Positions 17,431-28,052 of a stretch of 64,000 nucleotides of DNA are shown piece by piece. The notes below the pieces were generated by a model. The model did not search any database and had not been told where the DNA came from. It saw nothing but the letters and a program-made list of their open reading frames with translations. The stretch's first letter is position 1, and each line of letters begins with the position of its first letter. Source of the DNA: MPNO01 sp965200535 (lineage in GTDB: Bacteria; Pseudomonadota; Alphaproteobacteria; MPNO01); assembly GCA_965200535.1 (NCBI GenBank), contig CBDAUF010000002.1:682001-746000 (forward strand), given 5' to 3'. Made by a program: the position numbers and the translations under genes.

Positions 17431-18501
17431 TCAGCGGATGATCGACTTCAGGTATTCCTTCGCCTTCGGGTCGATTTTTGTGTAACCGCGGAGCAGGTTG
17501 CCCGCCTTCTCCCCGGGCAGCCAGGCCGGCTCGGCCTTGGAAGATTTCGTGAAGTTGGCAACCGTCCGCTTGTCGGCCCAGTTCGCCTTGTAGGCCTCGC
17601 GCATCGCGGCCACGATGTTGTCCGGGACCCCCGGCGGCAGCATCAGCCACATCGCCCAGATCTGGTGCGCGGCGAACCACTTGTAGGCGTCGAACATGGG
17701 GCCGGACGGCGCCTTGCCCTTCACCTTCTTGTAGAAGGCGACGAAGTTCGGCAGGTCGCCGTAGGGCGCACCGAGATCCATCGGTGTGTCGGACCCTTCC
17801 GGGAACGCCGAGTGATAGAACAGGTCGATCGCCCGGCCGTCCTTGACCAGGTCCTTCTTGTAGAACACCCAGTAGCCGATATCGCCGGTCGAGATCGCCT
17901 GGATCTCGTTCTGCATCAGCGCCGCCTTCAGCTTGGGCTGGTTCTTGTAGCCGATGGCGAAACGATAGGGGATGCCCAACATATCGAAGGAAAAGCGCGA
18001 GAAGAGGCCGAGCGCGCCGCCCGGAATCCGCGCTCCGACATTGAAATCCTTCGCCTTGAGAATGTCCTCGCGGCCCTTCAGTCCGCCCGCGAGATCCGAG
18101 CGCACGACGGTCATGAAGGCGACGCCCATGACGCCGACCGCATTGAACTCCGCCGGAACGTACTTGACGCCCTTGAGACCGAGCAGCAGGCCGGGGAAGT
18201 TCATCGGCCCCCAGAGCATCTGGGTGCCGTCCTTCTTGGCCCGGTTGAAGACGAAGTTGATACCTTTCTGGCCGCCGCCGCCGACGATGTTGCGCACCTT
18301 GATGGTCGGTTTGCCGGGGACGTGATCGGAGAAGGTCTTGGCGAAGCGCTGCGCCTGCCTGCTCAGTCCGCCGCCGGCGCCGGCGGGTACGATGAATTCG
18401 ATTGTCTTGCCCGAAAAGTCCTGCGCCGCGGCGGGCAGCCCGGCGATCGACAGCCCCAGACCGCCAAGGCCGGCAATCAGGTACGTTGAAATTTTGACCA
18501 T
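17431..18501 (-). CDS. tripartite tricarboxylate transporter substrate-binding protein (TctC/Bug family)
   Basis: 356 residues from the ATG at 18501; the open frame upstream of that ATG is not coding. The N-terminal signal peptide is MVKISTYLIAGLGGLGLSIAG with cleavage near PAAAQD. The mature start IEFIVPAGAGGGLSRQAQRFA is the Bug/TctC ligand-loop pattern. The C-terminus (PGVPDNIVAAMREAY) is also typical. It delivers a periplasmic carboxylate to the TctAB membrane protein encoded just downstream. The ligand cannot be predicted; Bug proteins bind many organic acids. It is divergent from the TVP38 gene across 180 bases. Confidence 0.9.
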   Translation of the reverse strand: MVKISTYLIAGLGGLGLSIAGLPAAAQDFSGKTIEFIVPAGAGGGLSRQAQRFAKTFSDHVPGKPTIKVRNIVGGGGQKGINFVFNRAKKDGTQMLWGPMNFPGLLLGLKGVKYVPAEFNAVGVMGVAFMTVVRSDLAGGLKGREDILKAKDFNVGARIPGGALGLFSRFSFDMLGIPYRFAIGYKNQPKLKAALMQNEIQAISTGDIGYWVFYKKDLVKDGRAIDLFYHSAFPEGSDTPMDLGAPYGDLPNFVAFYKKVKGKAPSGPMFDAYKWFAAHQIWAMWLMLPPGVPDNIVAAMREAYKANWADKRTVANFTKSSKAEPAWLPGEKAGNLLRGYTKIDPKAKEYLKSIIR

Positions 18502-18681
18502 ATTCGCGCTCCCTGTTTTCGTCTTCCGACGGTAAATCGGTGCGGTGGCGCAGATCAAGGCGGTTGTCGGCTCGCCCGCAGGATTCCGTCCTTCGTCCGC
18601 GCCGGGACGCAATCCGGGCATCGACAACCCGGCGGCCGTAGGATAAGCCACGGTCGGGAGATTACCGGAGAGTGCGGGACG

Positions 18682-19416
18682 ATGTCTGAGACCAACGCTT
18701 CCGCCGGCGGGCTGAACGTCAAGCGGCTGCTGCCCATCGTCGTCCTGGTGGCGGGCCTTGTCGCCTTCTTCGCCTTCGACCTCGACAGGTTCATCACCCT
18801 CGATGCGCTCAAGACCCACCGGGCAGCGCTCCAGGAATGGGTCGCCTCCCAGGGCGTTGTCGCATGGCTAGTCTATGCCCTCGTCTACATGGCGGCGGTG
18901 GCGTTCTCGGTGCCGGGCGGTGCGGTGTTGACGATTGCCGGGGGGTTCATGTTCGGACCCTACGTGGCGACAGCGGTCGTTGTCGTCGGCGCGACCTGCG
19001 GCGCCACCGTCCTGTTTCTCGCCGCCCGTTATGCCTTCGCCGACTATCTGCGCCAGAAGGCGGGCGGCGCGATGCGGCGGATGGAGGCCGGGTTCAACGA
19101 AAACCCGGTGAGCTACATGCTGATCCTCCGCCTCGTCCCGCTGTTCCCGTTCTGGCTGGTCAATCTGGTGCCCGCCTTTCTCGGCGTATCCATCCGAACC
19201 TATTTCCTGAGCACGCTGTTCGGCATCGTTCCGGGGACGTTCGTCTACACGCTGGTCGGCGACGGTGCGGGTGCGGTGCTCGATGCGGGCGGCGACCTCG
19301 ACCTCGGGATCATTTTCGAGCCGCGCATCCTCGCCCCCATCGTCGGGCTCGCGGTGCTCGCCTGCATTCCTGTCGTGTACAAGCGTCTGAGGGCCCGGCG
19401 CGGAGCGCGCCCGTGA
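18682..19416 (+). CDS. TVP38/TMEM64 (DedA-superfamily) membrane protein
   Basis: 244 residues with an N-terminal membrane segment (LLPIVVLVAGLVAFFAF) and a VTT domain. Signature stretches are FSVPGGAVLTIAGGFMFGP and LRLVPLFPFWLVNLVPAFLGV, ending with a basic tail KRLRARRGARP. DedA-superfamily proteins are linked to lipid scrambling and membrane homeostasis. Its stop overlaps the GTG of the following flavin reductase gene (GTGA). This pairing recurs in bacteria, sometimes as a fusion, suggesting the two act together at the membrane. Confidence 0.9.
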   Translation: MSETNASAGGLNVKRLLPIVVLVAGLVAFFAFDLDRFITLDALKTHRAALQEWVASQGVVAWLVYALVYMAAVAFSVPGGAVLTIAGGFMFGPYVATAVVVVGATCGATVLFLAARYAFADYLRQKAGGAMRRMEAGFNENPVSYMLILRLVPLFPFWLVNLVPAFLGVSIRTYFLSTLFGIVPGTFVYTLVGDGAGAVLDAGGDLDLGIIFEPRILAPIVGLAVLACIPVVYKRLRARRGARP

Positions 19417-20834
19417 CACGCCATCGGGTCGATCTCTGCGTTATCGGCGCCGGTTCGGGCGGACTGAGCGTCGCCGCGGGCGCCTCGCAGATGGGCGCCT
19501 CGGTGGTTCTGATCGAGCGCGACCGCATGGGCGGCGATTGCCTGAATGTCGGCTGTGTCCCGTCGAAATCCCTGATCGCGGCGGCCGGCGCGGCCGAGGC
19601 CGCCCGCGGCGCCGGGAGGTTCGGCATCCGTCTTCCGGCGCCCGAGATCGATTACGCCGCGGTGCACGACCATGTCCACGGGGTCATCGCGGCGATCGCG
19701 CCGCACGATTCGGTCGAGCGCTTCGAGTCCCTCGGGGTCACCGTAATCCAGGAACACGGCCGCTTCTCCGGGCCGCGGACGGTGATCGCCGGGGAGCACG
19801 AGATCGAGGCCCGGCGCTTCGTCATCGCCACCGGCTCGCGCCCTGCCGAGCCGCCGATTCCCGGCCTCGACGGCGTTTCCTATCTCACCAACGAGACCGT
19901 GTTCGAACGCACGCAACTGCCGTCGCCGCTGATCGTCATCGGCGGCGGGCCGATCGGGCTCGAACTCGCCCAGGCGTTTCGCCGTCTCGGCGCCGAGGTG
20001 ACGGTTGTCGAGATGTTCGCGGTGCTCGGAAAGGACGATCCCGAACTCGCCGAGATCGTCGCCACCCGGCTCCGCAAGGAGGGTGTCGACATCCTCGAAG
20101 GGGTTCGCATTGCCCGCGTCGCCGCGGCGGACGGGGGTGTCGCGGTCGAGATCGAGGACGACCGGGGCGCCCGGACCCTCGCGGCCGCCCACCTTCTGGT
20201 CGCTGCCGGGCGCCGCCCCAATATCGACGATCTCGGGCTCGAGGCGGCGGGCATCGAACGCCACCGGGCGGGCATCGCGGTCGACGACCGGCTGAGGACG
20301 ACCAACCGGCGGGTCTTCGCGGTGGGCGACGCCGCCGGCAAGTTCCAGTTCACCCACGTTGCGGGTTACCACGCCGGCATCGTCATCCGTAACGCCCTGT
20401 TCCGCATCCCGGCCAGGGTGGACGACCGCGCCGTCCCCTGGGTGACCTACACCGACCCCGAACTCGCCCATGTCGGAATGACCGAGGCGGCGGCGCGCGA
20501 GCGCGCCGGCGATATCCGGGTGCTGCGTTTTCCGTTCGCGGAGAACGACCGCGCCCAGGCCGAACGGGCGGCCGACGGCTTCGTCAAGATCGTCGCGTCG
20601 AAGAAGGGCAGGGTGCTCGGCGCGAGCATCGTTGGCCCCCACGCCGGCGAGCTGATCCAGACATGGATCATGCCGGTCGCGCGCGGGATGCATGTCAAGC
20701 ATGTCGCCGGCCTGATCCTGCCCTATCCGACCTTGGGCGAGGCCAACAAACGGGCGGCGGGTTCGTTCTTCACGCCGACCCTGTTCGGCCCGCGGGTCAA
20801 GCGCATGGTGCGCCTGCTGGCCCGCCTCGGCTGA
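19413..20834 (+). CDS. FAD-dependent pyridine nucleotide-disulfide oxidoreductase (mercuric reductase-like)
   Basis: 473 residues from the GTG at 19413, overlapping the upstream stop. The FAD-binding GAGSGG lies at 12-17. The redox disulfide is C43/C48 in GGDCLNVGCVPSKS. The NAD(P)H-binding loop is VIGGGPIGLELAQAFRRLG, the second FAD motif is RVFAVGDAAG, and a dimerisation domain follows. The C-terminus lacks the extra CC of true mercuric reductase and the typical His-Glu pair of lipoamide dehydrogenase is not evident. I therefore call only the superfamily. Coupling to the TVP38 gene suggests a membrane-linked redox role. Confidence 0.88.
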   Translation: MTRHRVDLCVIGAGSGGLSVAAGASQMGASVVLIERDRMGGDCLNVGCVPSKSLIAAAGAAEAARGAGRFGIRLPAPEIDYAAVHDHVHGVIAAIAPHDSVERFESLGVTVIQEHGRFSGPRTVIAGEHEIEARRFVIATGSRPAEPPIPGLDGVSYLTNETVFERTQLPSPLIVIGGGPIGLELAQAFRRLGAEVTVVEMFAVLGKDDPELAEIVATRLRKEGVDILEGVRIARVAAADGGVAVEIEDDRGARTLAAAHLLVAAGRRPNIDDLGLEAAGIERHRAGIAVDDRLRTTNRRVFAVGDAAGKFQFTHVAGYHAGIVIRNALFRIPARVDDRAVPWVTYTDPELAHVGMTEAAARERAGDIRVLRFPFAENDRAQAERAADGFVKIVASKKGRVLGASIVGPHAGELIQTWIMPVARGMHVKHVAGLILPYPTLGEANKRAAGSFFTPTLFGPRVKRMVRLLARLG

Positions 20835-20877
20835 TTCCTCCCGGCGCCCGGTCGGCGCGGGACCCCGGCAACCGGGC

Positions 20878-21162
20878 TCAATCTTCCTCGAAACCGCTCG
20901 CGAACATCGCCGCGATGGCCTCGAGCGCCGCGTCTGCGTCGGCGCCGGACGCGGCGATCTCGACCCGCGCCCCCCGCGTCGCTGCCAGCATCAGCAGACC
21001 CATGATCGAGAGCGCCGAGACCGTGTGTCCGTTGCAGCCGAAACGGATATCGGCGTCGAACGCCTCCGCCGCCGCCGCGAGTCTGGCGGCGACGCGCGCG
21101 TGCAGCCCGCGTTCGTTGATGACCTCGACCTCGCGGCGGACGATGCCCGGGTCGGCCGTCAT
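20878..21162 (-). CDS. HPr-family phosphocarrier protein
   Basis: 94 residues from the ATG at 21162. The phosphorylation site GLHAR is present with His21, and the regulatory serine site ALSIMG has Ser52, the expected target of HprK encoded nearby. No sugar-specific PTS permease is in the window, so this is likely the regulatory-only PTS common in alphaproteobacteria. The start overlaps the EIIA stop by 4 bases. Enzyme I (ptsP or ptsI) is not present here. Confidence 0.95.
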   Translation of the reverse strand: MTADPGIVRREVEVINERGLHARVAARLAAAAEAFDADIRFGCNGHTVSALSIMGLLMLAATRGARVEIAASGADADAALEAIAAMFASGFEED

Positions 21163-21572
21163 CCGCCCCTGTCGCCGAGCAGTTGCGAGGCGACGTTGAT
21201 GTATTTGCGCCCCGCCTCCTGCGCCGCGTCCACCGCGTCCGCCAGCCTCTCGCGGCTGCGCACGCTCGACAGCTTGACCAGCATCGGCAGGTTGACCCCG
21301 GCGATGACCTCGATGCGGCCCTCCTCCATGAGCGAGATCGCGAGATTCGACGGTGTGCCGCCGAACATGTCGGTCAGCAGGATGACCCCGCTGCCGCTGT
21401 CGGTCCGCGCGACGCTGTCGGCGATATCGCGGCGGCGCGCCTCCGCATCGTCGTTCGGGCCGATGCAGACCGTCTCGGTCAGTTCCTGCGGCCCGACCAC
21501 ATGCTCGAGCGCGGCGACCAGTTCGGCCGCCAGATTGCTGTGGGTGACAAGCACCATGCCGATCGTACCCAT
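21159..21572 (-). CDS. PTS EIIA component, mannose family (regulatory)
   Basis: 137 residues. It starts MGTIGMVLVTHSNLA with the active-site His11, and contains the fold signature LLTDMFGGTPSNLA and VIAGVNLPML. It accepts phosphate from HPr. With no EIIB/C/D partners in sight it most likely acts as a regulator. It overlaps HPr downstream and lies 60 bases after the hprK stop, the usual alphaproteobacterial order hprK-EIIA-HPr. Confidence 0.94.
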   Translation of the reverse strand: MGTIGMVLVTHSNLAAELVAALEHVVGPQELTETVCIGPNDDAEARRRDIADSVARTDSGSGVILLTDMFGGTPSNLAISLMEEGRIEVIAGVNLPMLVKLSSVRSRERLADAVDAAQEAGRKYINVASQLLGDRGG

Positions 21573-21632
21573 TGCTCCATCCTGTCACGAACCGGCGGGA
21601 TTGGCGAGGCTGCGGGCAGGGGAGGGCGCGGG

Positions 21633-22061
21633 CTATCCCGCGTCATCCGTCGGCAGCCCGCGAACGGCGAGGCGTATCTTCGCTGCGGCCGAGACCTCGA
21701 ACGGGGCGATCTGGAGCCGCGGCAGCGCGGCGCCCGCGAAATGCCATCGATCGGCGGCGGGGAGCCGCGTCGGGCGCCCGTCCGCCAGAAGCTCGACGGC
21801 GAGCGCGAGGCGCGCGCGCGGCAGCCAGCCGAGCGTCAGGATGCCGAGCCCGCGCACCTCGATCTGCCCGGCCAGAACCGCGGGGGGGCTGGCTTCGAGA
21901 GATCCGTCCACCGCCCGGACATCGACCTGGTCGTCGGCGACGAGAACGGCACCCCGGTCGATCAGCCGGAGCGCCAGATCCGACTTGCCGCTGCCGGACG
22001 GGCCGAGCAACAGGATCCCGCGCCCGTCCACGGCGACGCAGCTTGCGTGGATCAGCGCCAT
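21633..22061 (-). CDS. hprK: HPr kinase/phosphorylase, short alphaproteobacterial type
   Basis: 142 residues: only the C-terminal catalytic domain of HprK, as is normal in alphaproteobacteria. The P-loop GPSGSGKS is at 20-27 and the following LVADDQVDV carries the catalytic acidic residues. IEVRGLGILTL is the HprK signature. It phosphorylates or dephosphorylates the serine of HPr. It starts 3 bases after the chvG stop, so it is made with the two-component system. Confidence 0.94.
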   Translation of the reverse strand: MALIHASCVAVDGRGILLLGPSGSGKSDLALRLIDRGAVLVADDQVDVRAVDGSLEASPPAVLAGQIEVRGLGILTLGWLPRARLALAVELLADGRPTRLPAADRWHFAGAALPRLQIAPFEVSAAAKIRLAVRGLPTDDAG

Positions 22062-22064
22062 TCT

Positions 22065-23639
22065 TCAGGCCGCCGGAAGGCGTACGGTGAAACGCGCACC
22101 CGCGATATCCCCGTTCCCGTCGTAGCGGTTGGACGCCGAGATCGAGCCGGCGTGGGCCTCGACAATCTGACGCGAGATGGCGAGCCCGAGCCCGGAATGG
22201 CCGCCGAACCGCTCGCCTTCCGGCCGCTGGCTGTAGAACCGCTCGAAAACCGAGTCGAGGTTTTCCTCCGGGATGCCCGGGCCGAGGTCGTCCACCGTGA
22301 TCCGCAGCATGCCGTCCTCCTGCGCCGCCGCGATCCGCACCGGCGCGCCGGCGGGGCTGAAGGAGAGCGCGTTGGCGAGCAGGTTCTCGAATACCTGGAC
22401 CAGCCGGCTCTCGATACCCACGGTCCGCAGCGGCCCGACGCTGCGCTCCAGTTCGAGCGGTTTGACCGTGTCCGCGGTGACCCTGCCGATGTCGACAAGG
22501 GTTTCCAGCAGGCGGCCCACGTCGATCTCGACCATCTCGGCGCGGGCGAGTTCGGTGTCCAGTTTCGACGCCTCCGCGATGTCGGAAATCAGGTGGCCGA
22601 GCCGCTTCACATCGTCGCGGGCGATGGTCATCAACTGGCGCTGACGCGCGGGATCGGGAACCCGGCCGGCGGTCTCGACCGCGCTGGCGAGCGAGGTCAG
22701 GGGATTCTTGATTTCGTGCGACACATCGGCGGCGAAGCGCTCGACCGCTTCCATCCGGTTCCACAGGTCCGCCGTCATGTCGCGCAGCGCCCCCGACAGG
22801 TCGCCGATCTCGTCGCGCCGTCCGGTAAAATCGGGGATAGTCTGATGTTCCCCCTCGCCACCCTTGACCCGCCGCGCCGCTTCGGCGAGCCGCCTGACCG
22901 GCCGCGCGATCGCGTTGGCAAGATAAAGCGAGAGGACCACCGTCAGCGCAAGTGCGACCCCGAACACCTGGATGATCGCGAGCCGCACGTCGCGCACCGC
23001 CGCCCGCACCCCGCTGCCATCGGCGCTCAGCATCAGCGCGCCGAGCACCCGCTTGAAACGCTGTACGGGAACGGCGGCGATCAGCACCATCTCTCGCTCT
23101 GCGTCGAAACGCACTCTGGCCCGCGCTTCGCCGGCGAGCGCGGCGGCCGCTTCCGGATAGTCGTCCGCTCTCTGGGGTGCGCGCTCTACGTAGTCGTGCG
23201 GCCGGAAGCGGCCGGGCAGGAGGTCGAGCGCCCCGTCGTAGGCGGCGGCGATCAGGCGGGGAAACAACCCCTCGTCCGCCGGCGGCGGCAATGCCTCTTC
23301 CTGCACCGCGGCGCCGGTGCCGACCATGTCGTCGCGGCTGTCGGCGACCAGCGCCCCGCCGCTGTCGAACAGCCGCGCGCGGGCGCGGGTCGGCCCGACC
23401 AGGCGCCGCAGCATCGGTCCGGCCAGATCGGGGCTGAGCGCCCGGCCCTCGCCGGAAGCGGCGCCGACCGCGCCCTCGCCGAGCGCGCCGGCGAAGATCT
23501 CCGCCTGGGTGCCGAGCGAGGCGAGTTCGGTCTCGACCAGCTCCTCCTCGTACTGCCCGAGATAGAGCAGTCCGGCCACGAGCACACCGAGAGGCAGCAT
23601 GTTGACCGTCAACACGCGCCGCGTGAGAGGCGAGATCAT
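22065..23639 (-). CDS. chvG: sensor histidine kinase ChvG
   Basis: 524 residues. A membrane segment at the N-terminus (VNMLPLGVLVAGLLYLG) is followed by a periplasmic sensor domain of about 190 residues, a second membrane segment (IIQVFGVALALTVVLSLYLA), a HAMP domain, the H-box FAADVSHEIKNPLTSL and an ATP-binding domain with N box FENLLANAL and G boxes DLGPGIPEENL and HSGLGLAISR. ChvG/ExoS homologues sense acidity and envelope conditions in rhizobia and agrobacteria. It is followed 3 bases later by hprK and preceded by chvI. Confidence 0.94.
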   Translation of the reverse strand: MISPLTRRVLTVNMLPLGVLVAGLLYLGQYEEELVETELASLGTQAEIFAGALGEGAVGAASGEGRALSPDLAGPMLRRLVGPTRARARLFDSGGALVADSRDDMVGTGAAVQEEALPPPADEGLFPRLIAAAYDGALDLLPGRFRPHDYVERAPQRADDYPEAAAALAGEARARVRFDAEREMVLIAAVPVQRFKRVLGALMLSADGSGVRAAVRDVRLAIIQVFGVALALTVVLSLYLANAIARPVRRLAEAARRVKGGEGEHQTIPDFTGRRDEIGDLSGALRDMTADLWNRMEAVERFAADVSHEIKNPLTSLASAVETAGRVPDPARQRQLMTIARDDVKRLGHLISDIAEASKLDTELARAEMVEIDVGRLLETLVDIGRVTADTVKPLELERSVGPLRTVGIESRLVQVFENLLANALSFSPAGAPVRIAAAQEDGMLRITVDDLGPGIPEENLDSVFERFYSQRPEGERFGGHSGLGLAISRQIVEAHAGSISASNRYDGNGDIAGARFTVRLPAA

Positions 23640-23675
23640 GCGCGGAACCTCGACCGCCGGGCGCAGCCGCGGGGG

Positions 23676-24368
23676 TCAGTCCTCGCGGTAGCGGTAGCCG
23701 ATGCCGTAGAGCGTTTCAATATGGCCGAAATTTTCATCGACGAGCCGGAATTTCCTGCGCAGGCGCTTGATGTGGCTGTCGATCGTGCGGTCCTCGACGA
23801 AGATGTGCTCGCCGTACGCGGCGTCCATCAACTGGCCGCGCGACTTGACGTGGCCGGGATGAAGGGCCAGCGCCTTGACGATCAGGAATTCGGTGACCGT
23901 CAGGTCGATCGACCGGCCGCGCCAGGAGCAGAGATGGCGCGATTCGTCGAGCGTGAGCGCCCCCCGCGACAGCGCGGCATCCGCCCCGGTTCCGCCGTCC
24001 GGTTTGCCGTGGCGCCGCAGCACGGTGCGGATCCGTTCCAGCAGGAGGCGCTGCGAAAACGGCTTGGTAATATAGTCGTCGGCGCCGACCCTGAGGCCGA
24101 GGACCTCGTCCACCTCGTCATCCTTCGACGTCAGGAAGATGATCGGCATGTCGGAGCGTTTGCGCAGCCGCTGCAACAACTCGATCCCGTCCATCCGCGG
24201 CATCTTGATGTCCAGTACGGCGAGATCGGCGGGATCGGCGGTCAGACCCTGAAGCGCCGCCGCCCCGTTGGTGAAGCAACAGACCGCGAAACCCTCGGCC
24301 TCCAGCAGCATCGACACCGAGGTCAGGATGTTGCGGTCGTTGTCGACCAGCGCGATTCGTTGTGTCAC
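23676..24368 (-). CDS. chvI: DNA-binding response regulator ChvI
   Basis: 230 residues with a GTG start at 24368 (TQRIALVDNDRNILTSVSML). The receiver domain has the acidic pair in VDNDRN, the phospho-acceptor Asp in VLDIKMPRMDG, the switch Thr in FLTSKDD and the Lys of ITKPFSQ. The OmpR-type winged helix ends HIETLYGIGYRYRED. A longer open frame exists upstream, but it is Arg/Ser-rich and not homologous. It forms an operon with chvG. In related bacteria ChvI influences pckA, which lies about 1 kb away in the opposite direction. Confidence 0.94.
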   Translation of the reverse strand: MTQRIALVDNDRNILTSVSMLLEAEGFAVCCFTNGAAALQGLTADPADLAVLDIKMPRMDGIELLQRLRKRSDMPIIFLTSKDDEVDEVLGLRVGADDYITKPFSQRLLLERIRTVLRRHGKPDGGTGADAALSRGALTLDESRHLCSWRGRSIDLTVTEFLIVKALALHPGHVKSRGQLMDAAYGEHIFVEDRTIDSHIKRLRRKFRLVDENFGHIETLYGIGYRYRED

Positions 24369-24475
24369 GGCTCCCCCGGGCGCGGCGTGCGGCCGCCCCG
24401 TTAGATGGGGTCGCGATCCGCGGCGGCAAGACCCGGCGTTGACCGGCTGCGCCGCTGCGGTCCAGAGTCCCCGCC

Positions 24476-25228
24476 ATGACGGCTGAGCGGACCGCCTTCG
24501 CCGCCGAGGCGCGCCGGATCGTCCGGAGCGCGGGGACGGGGACGCTCGCAACCCTGATCGGATCCGGCCGCGCTCCCTACGCCTCGCTGGCGTTGACCGC
24601 CTGCGACTAGGGCGCGCGCCCGCTCCTGCTGGTTTCCGAACTGGCCCAGCACACCCGCAACCTCCGCACGGACCCGCGTGCGGCGATCGCTTTCGACGCG
24701 GCCGCGGGGCGCGGCAATCCGCTGTCCGGCCCCAGGGTCACGCTGTTGGGCGTGATGGAGCCGGTCGCGGACGCGGCGCTCACGGCCCGCTATACGAGGC
24801 GCCACCCGGAGGCGGAGGACTATCTCGCGCTCGGCGATTTCAGCTTGTGGCGGCTCGCTGTGGAGCGCGCGCATCTGGTCGCCGGTTTCGGCGCGGTCCG
24901 CCGGCTCGCCGGCCGTGAGGCCACGATCCCTCCAGCCCCCGCCCTCGCCGCGGCGGAGGCCGGGATCGTCGAGCGAATGAATGCCCGCCATGCCCGTGCG
25001 CTGGCGACCCTGGCCGGAGCGGATGGGCCGGATGCCGGCGTCTGGACGATGACCGGAATGGATCCCGAGGGACTCGACATCCGCGGCCCCGGCGGACTGC
25101 GGCGCGCCAACTTCGGATGCCGGGCGGAGACCCCCGCCGACGCCCGCCGGGCGGTCGCCCGCCTGGTTCGAGAAGCCCGCCGCCGGGCGGTTCGACGATC
25201 CCTCTCCGGGCGCCCGGGCGCCGGTTGA
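24476..25228 (+). pseudogene. HugZ-like pyridoxamine-phosphate-oxidase-fold protein, interrupted by TAG
   Basis: Read as one frame from the ATG at 24476, 250 codons give a full-length protein of the HugZ/DUF2470 type. An FMN-binding-like first half runs GTLATLIGSGRAPYASLALTACD and, after the break, PLLLVSELAQHTRNLRTDPRAA. Next comes GPRVTLLGVMEP and YTRRHPEAEDYLALGDFSLW, then AHLVAGFGAVRRL and a DUF2470-like tail. A single TAG at 24608-24610 (codon 45) splits it inside the conserved core. The rest of the frame is intact, so this is a recent nonsense change, a sequencing error, or amber readthrough. Re-initiation at ATG 24746 would lose the conserved core. Confidence 0.8.
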
Positions 25229-25357
25229 ATCGCCGCGGGACACGCACTAGGTTGCCGCCTGTACGCAAGCTCCCCGTCCGTCCTGCCTGAGCGCGGCGCC
25301 GGCCGGGCCGGTGCCCCGGGGCGACGCCCTTTCCGCACCAAACTCGGGAGATCGAGA

Positions 25358-26968
<1,611 letters not shown>

Positions 26969-26996
26969 AGGGCAGGGCCCCGGCGCCCGGCGATCT

Positions 26997-28052
26997 TCAG
27001 ACCCGCGCCGCCCCCGTTTCGGCCCTGTCCCGGTATCTCCTGCCCGCGGGCGTCAGGCGGTAGCGCTGGTTGCGCGCGCGCGGCGCGTCGGGCCTCGTCA
27101 TCTCGATAAAGCCGCACCGCAGGGCGGGCCGGAGGTAGCTGTAGAGAAAGCCCGGGCGGTGGGCGAGCCGCAGCCGCGCCATCAGCTCCCGGGCGGGCAG
27201 GGGGCCGTCGTCCATCGCCCGTACGAGGCGCTCGACTTGTTCGGTAACTTGTTCGCTTTCATGTTCGGCCGCAAGATACCCGGCGACCACGTTGCGGATC
27301 ATCCGCAGGGCGAACGCCACGAACCCGGTGGACTCGCCGGCCTCGCCGCTGTCCCGGAGCGCCCGGTAGTACTCGGCGCGGTGGTCGCGGACCGCGCTTT
27401 CCAGCGGAAGGGCGGCGAACAGCGGTTTCCAGCGGGACAGAATGAGGGTCTGCCACAGCCTGCCCAGGCGCCCGTTGCCGTCCTCGAACGGATGGATGAA
27501 TTCGAATTCGAAGTGGAACACGGAACTGGCGACCAGCGGATGCTCATCCGTTCGCTCGAGCCAGTCGAGCAGGTCGGACATCAGGAAATCCACCCGTGCG
27601 GCGGGCGGCGCCACGTGGACAACGCCTTCCGGCCCCGAGACGCCGACGTTTCCCGTCCGGAAACAGCCCGGGCGGTCGACGAGCCCGTTCATCATCGTCG
27701 CGTGCGCCTGCAGCAGATCGGAGGCCGAATGCGGGGTCCATTCCGGCATGGCGTCGTAGGCCGCGAAAGCGTTGCGCACCTCCAGCAGTTCGCGCGGCGG
27801 CGCCAGAACCCGTTTGCCGTCGAGTACGGCGGTAACCTGATCGAGGCTGAGGGTGTTGCCTTCGATCTCCACGGTGCCCTGTACGGTTTTGATGCGGTTG
27901 GCCCGATGCAGCGCCGGACGTGCAGCTCCGGGGCTGCCGGCCTCGATCCTGCCCAGGGCCTCGCCGATCTCGGCGACATGGCGCAGGATGTCCGGCGTGA
28001 TGCGGTAGGGAGGGCGCCAGGTTCCCGTCTTTTCCGGGGGCAGGGCGTTCAC
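26997..28052 (-). CDS. Fic-family protein (predicted AMPylator) with built-in inhibitory motif
   Basis: 351 residues with a GTG start at 28052. The catalytic motif HPFEDGNGRLGR (187-198) is complete, with catalytic His187. An N-terminal TVEIEGN (60-66) fits the class II inhibitory motif (S/T)xxxE(G/N), so activity is probably self-restrained. A Fic_N-like region precedes it, and the C-terminal 90 residues look like a winged helix (MARLRLAHRPGFLYSYLRPALRCGFIEMTRPD). Fic enzymes usually transfer AMP to proteins. This architecture is widespread and its targets are mostly unknown. The GTG overlaps the stop of a short frame holding a vsr remnant. Confidence 0.93.
   Translation of the reverse strand: MNALPPEKTGTWRPPYRITPDILRHVAEIGEALGRIEAGSPGAARPALHRANRIKTVQGTVEIEGNTLSLDQVTAVLDGKRVLAPPRELLEVRNAFAAYDAMPEWTPHSASDLLQAHATMMNGLVDRPGCFRTGNVGVSGPEGVVHVAPPAARVDFLMSDLLDWLERTDEHPLVASSVFHFEFEFIHPFEDGNGRLGRLWQTLILSRWKPLFAALPLESAVRDHRAEYYRALRDSGEAGESTGFVAFALRMIRNVVAGYLAAEHESEQVTEQVERLVRAMDDGPLPARELMARLRLAHRPGFLYSYLRPALRCGFIEMTRPDAPRARNQRYRLTPAGRRYRDRAETGAARV

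Noticed and set aside
14075..17485. An 1136-residue plus-strand open frame opposite the Tct operon
   Set aside because: Composition is typical of an antisense shadow in high-GC DNA, with no domain, no ribosome-binding site and clear genes on the other strand.
21183..24404. A 1073-residue plus-strand open frame opposite chvG/hprK
   Set aside because: Antisense shadow of five well-supported minus-strand genes; no recognisable motif.
25229..25357. A riboswitch or leader before pckA
   Set aside because: Only 129 bases, no conserved aptamer elements recognised; a GGGAG ribosome-binding site is all that is clear.
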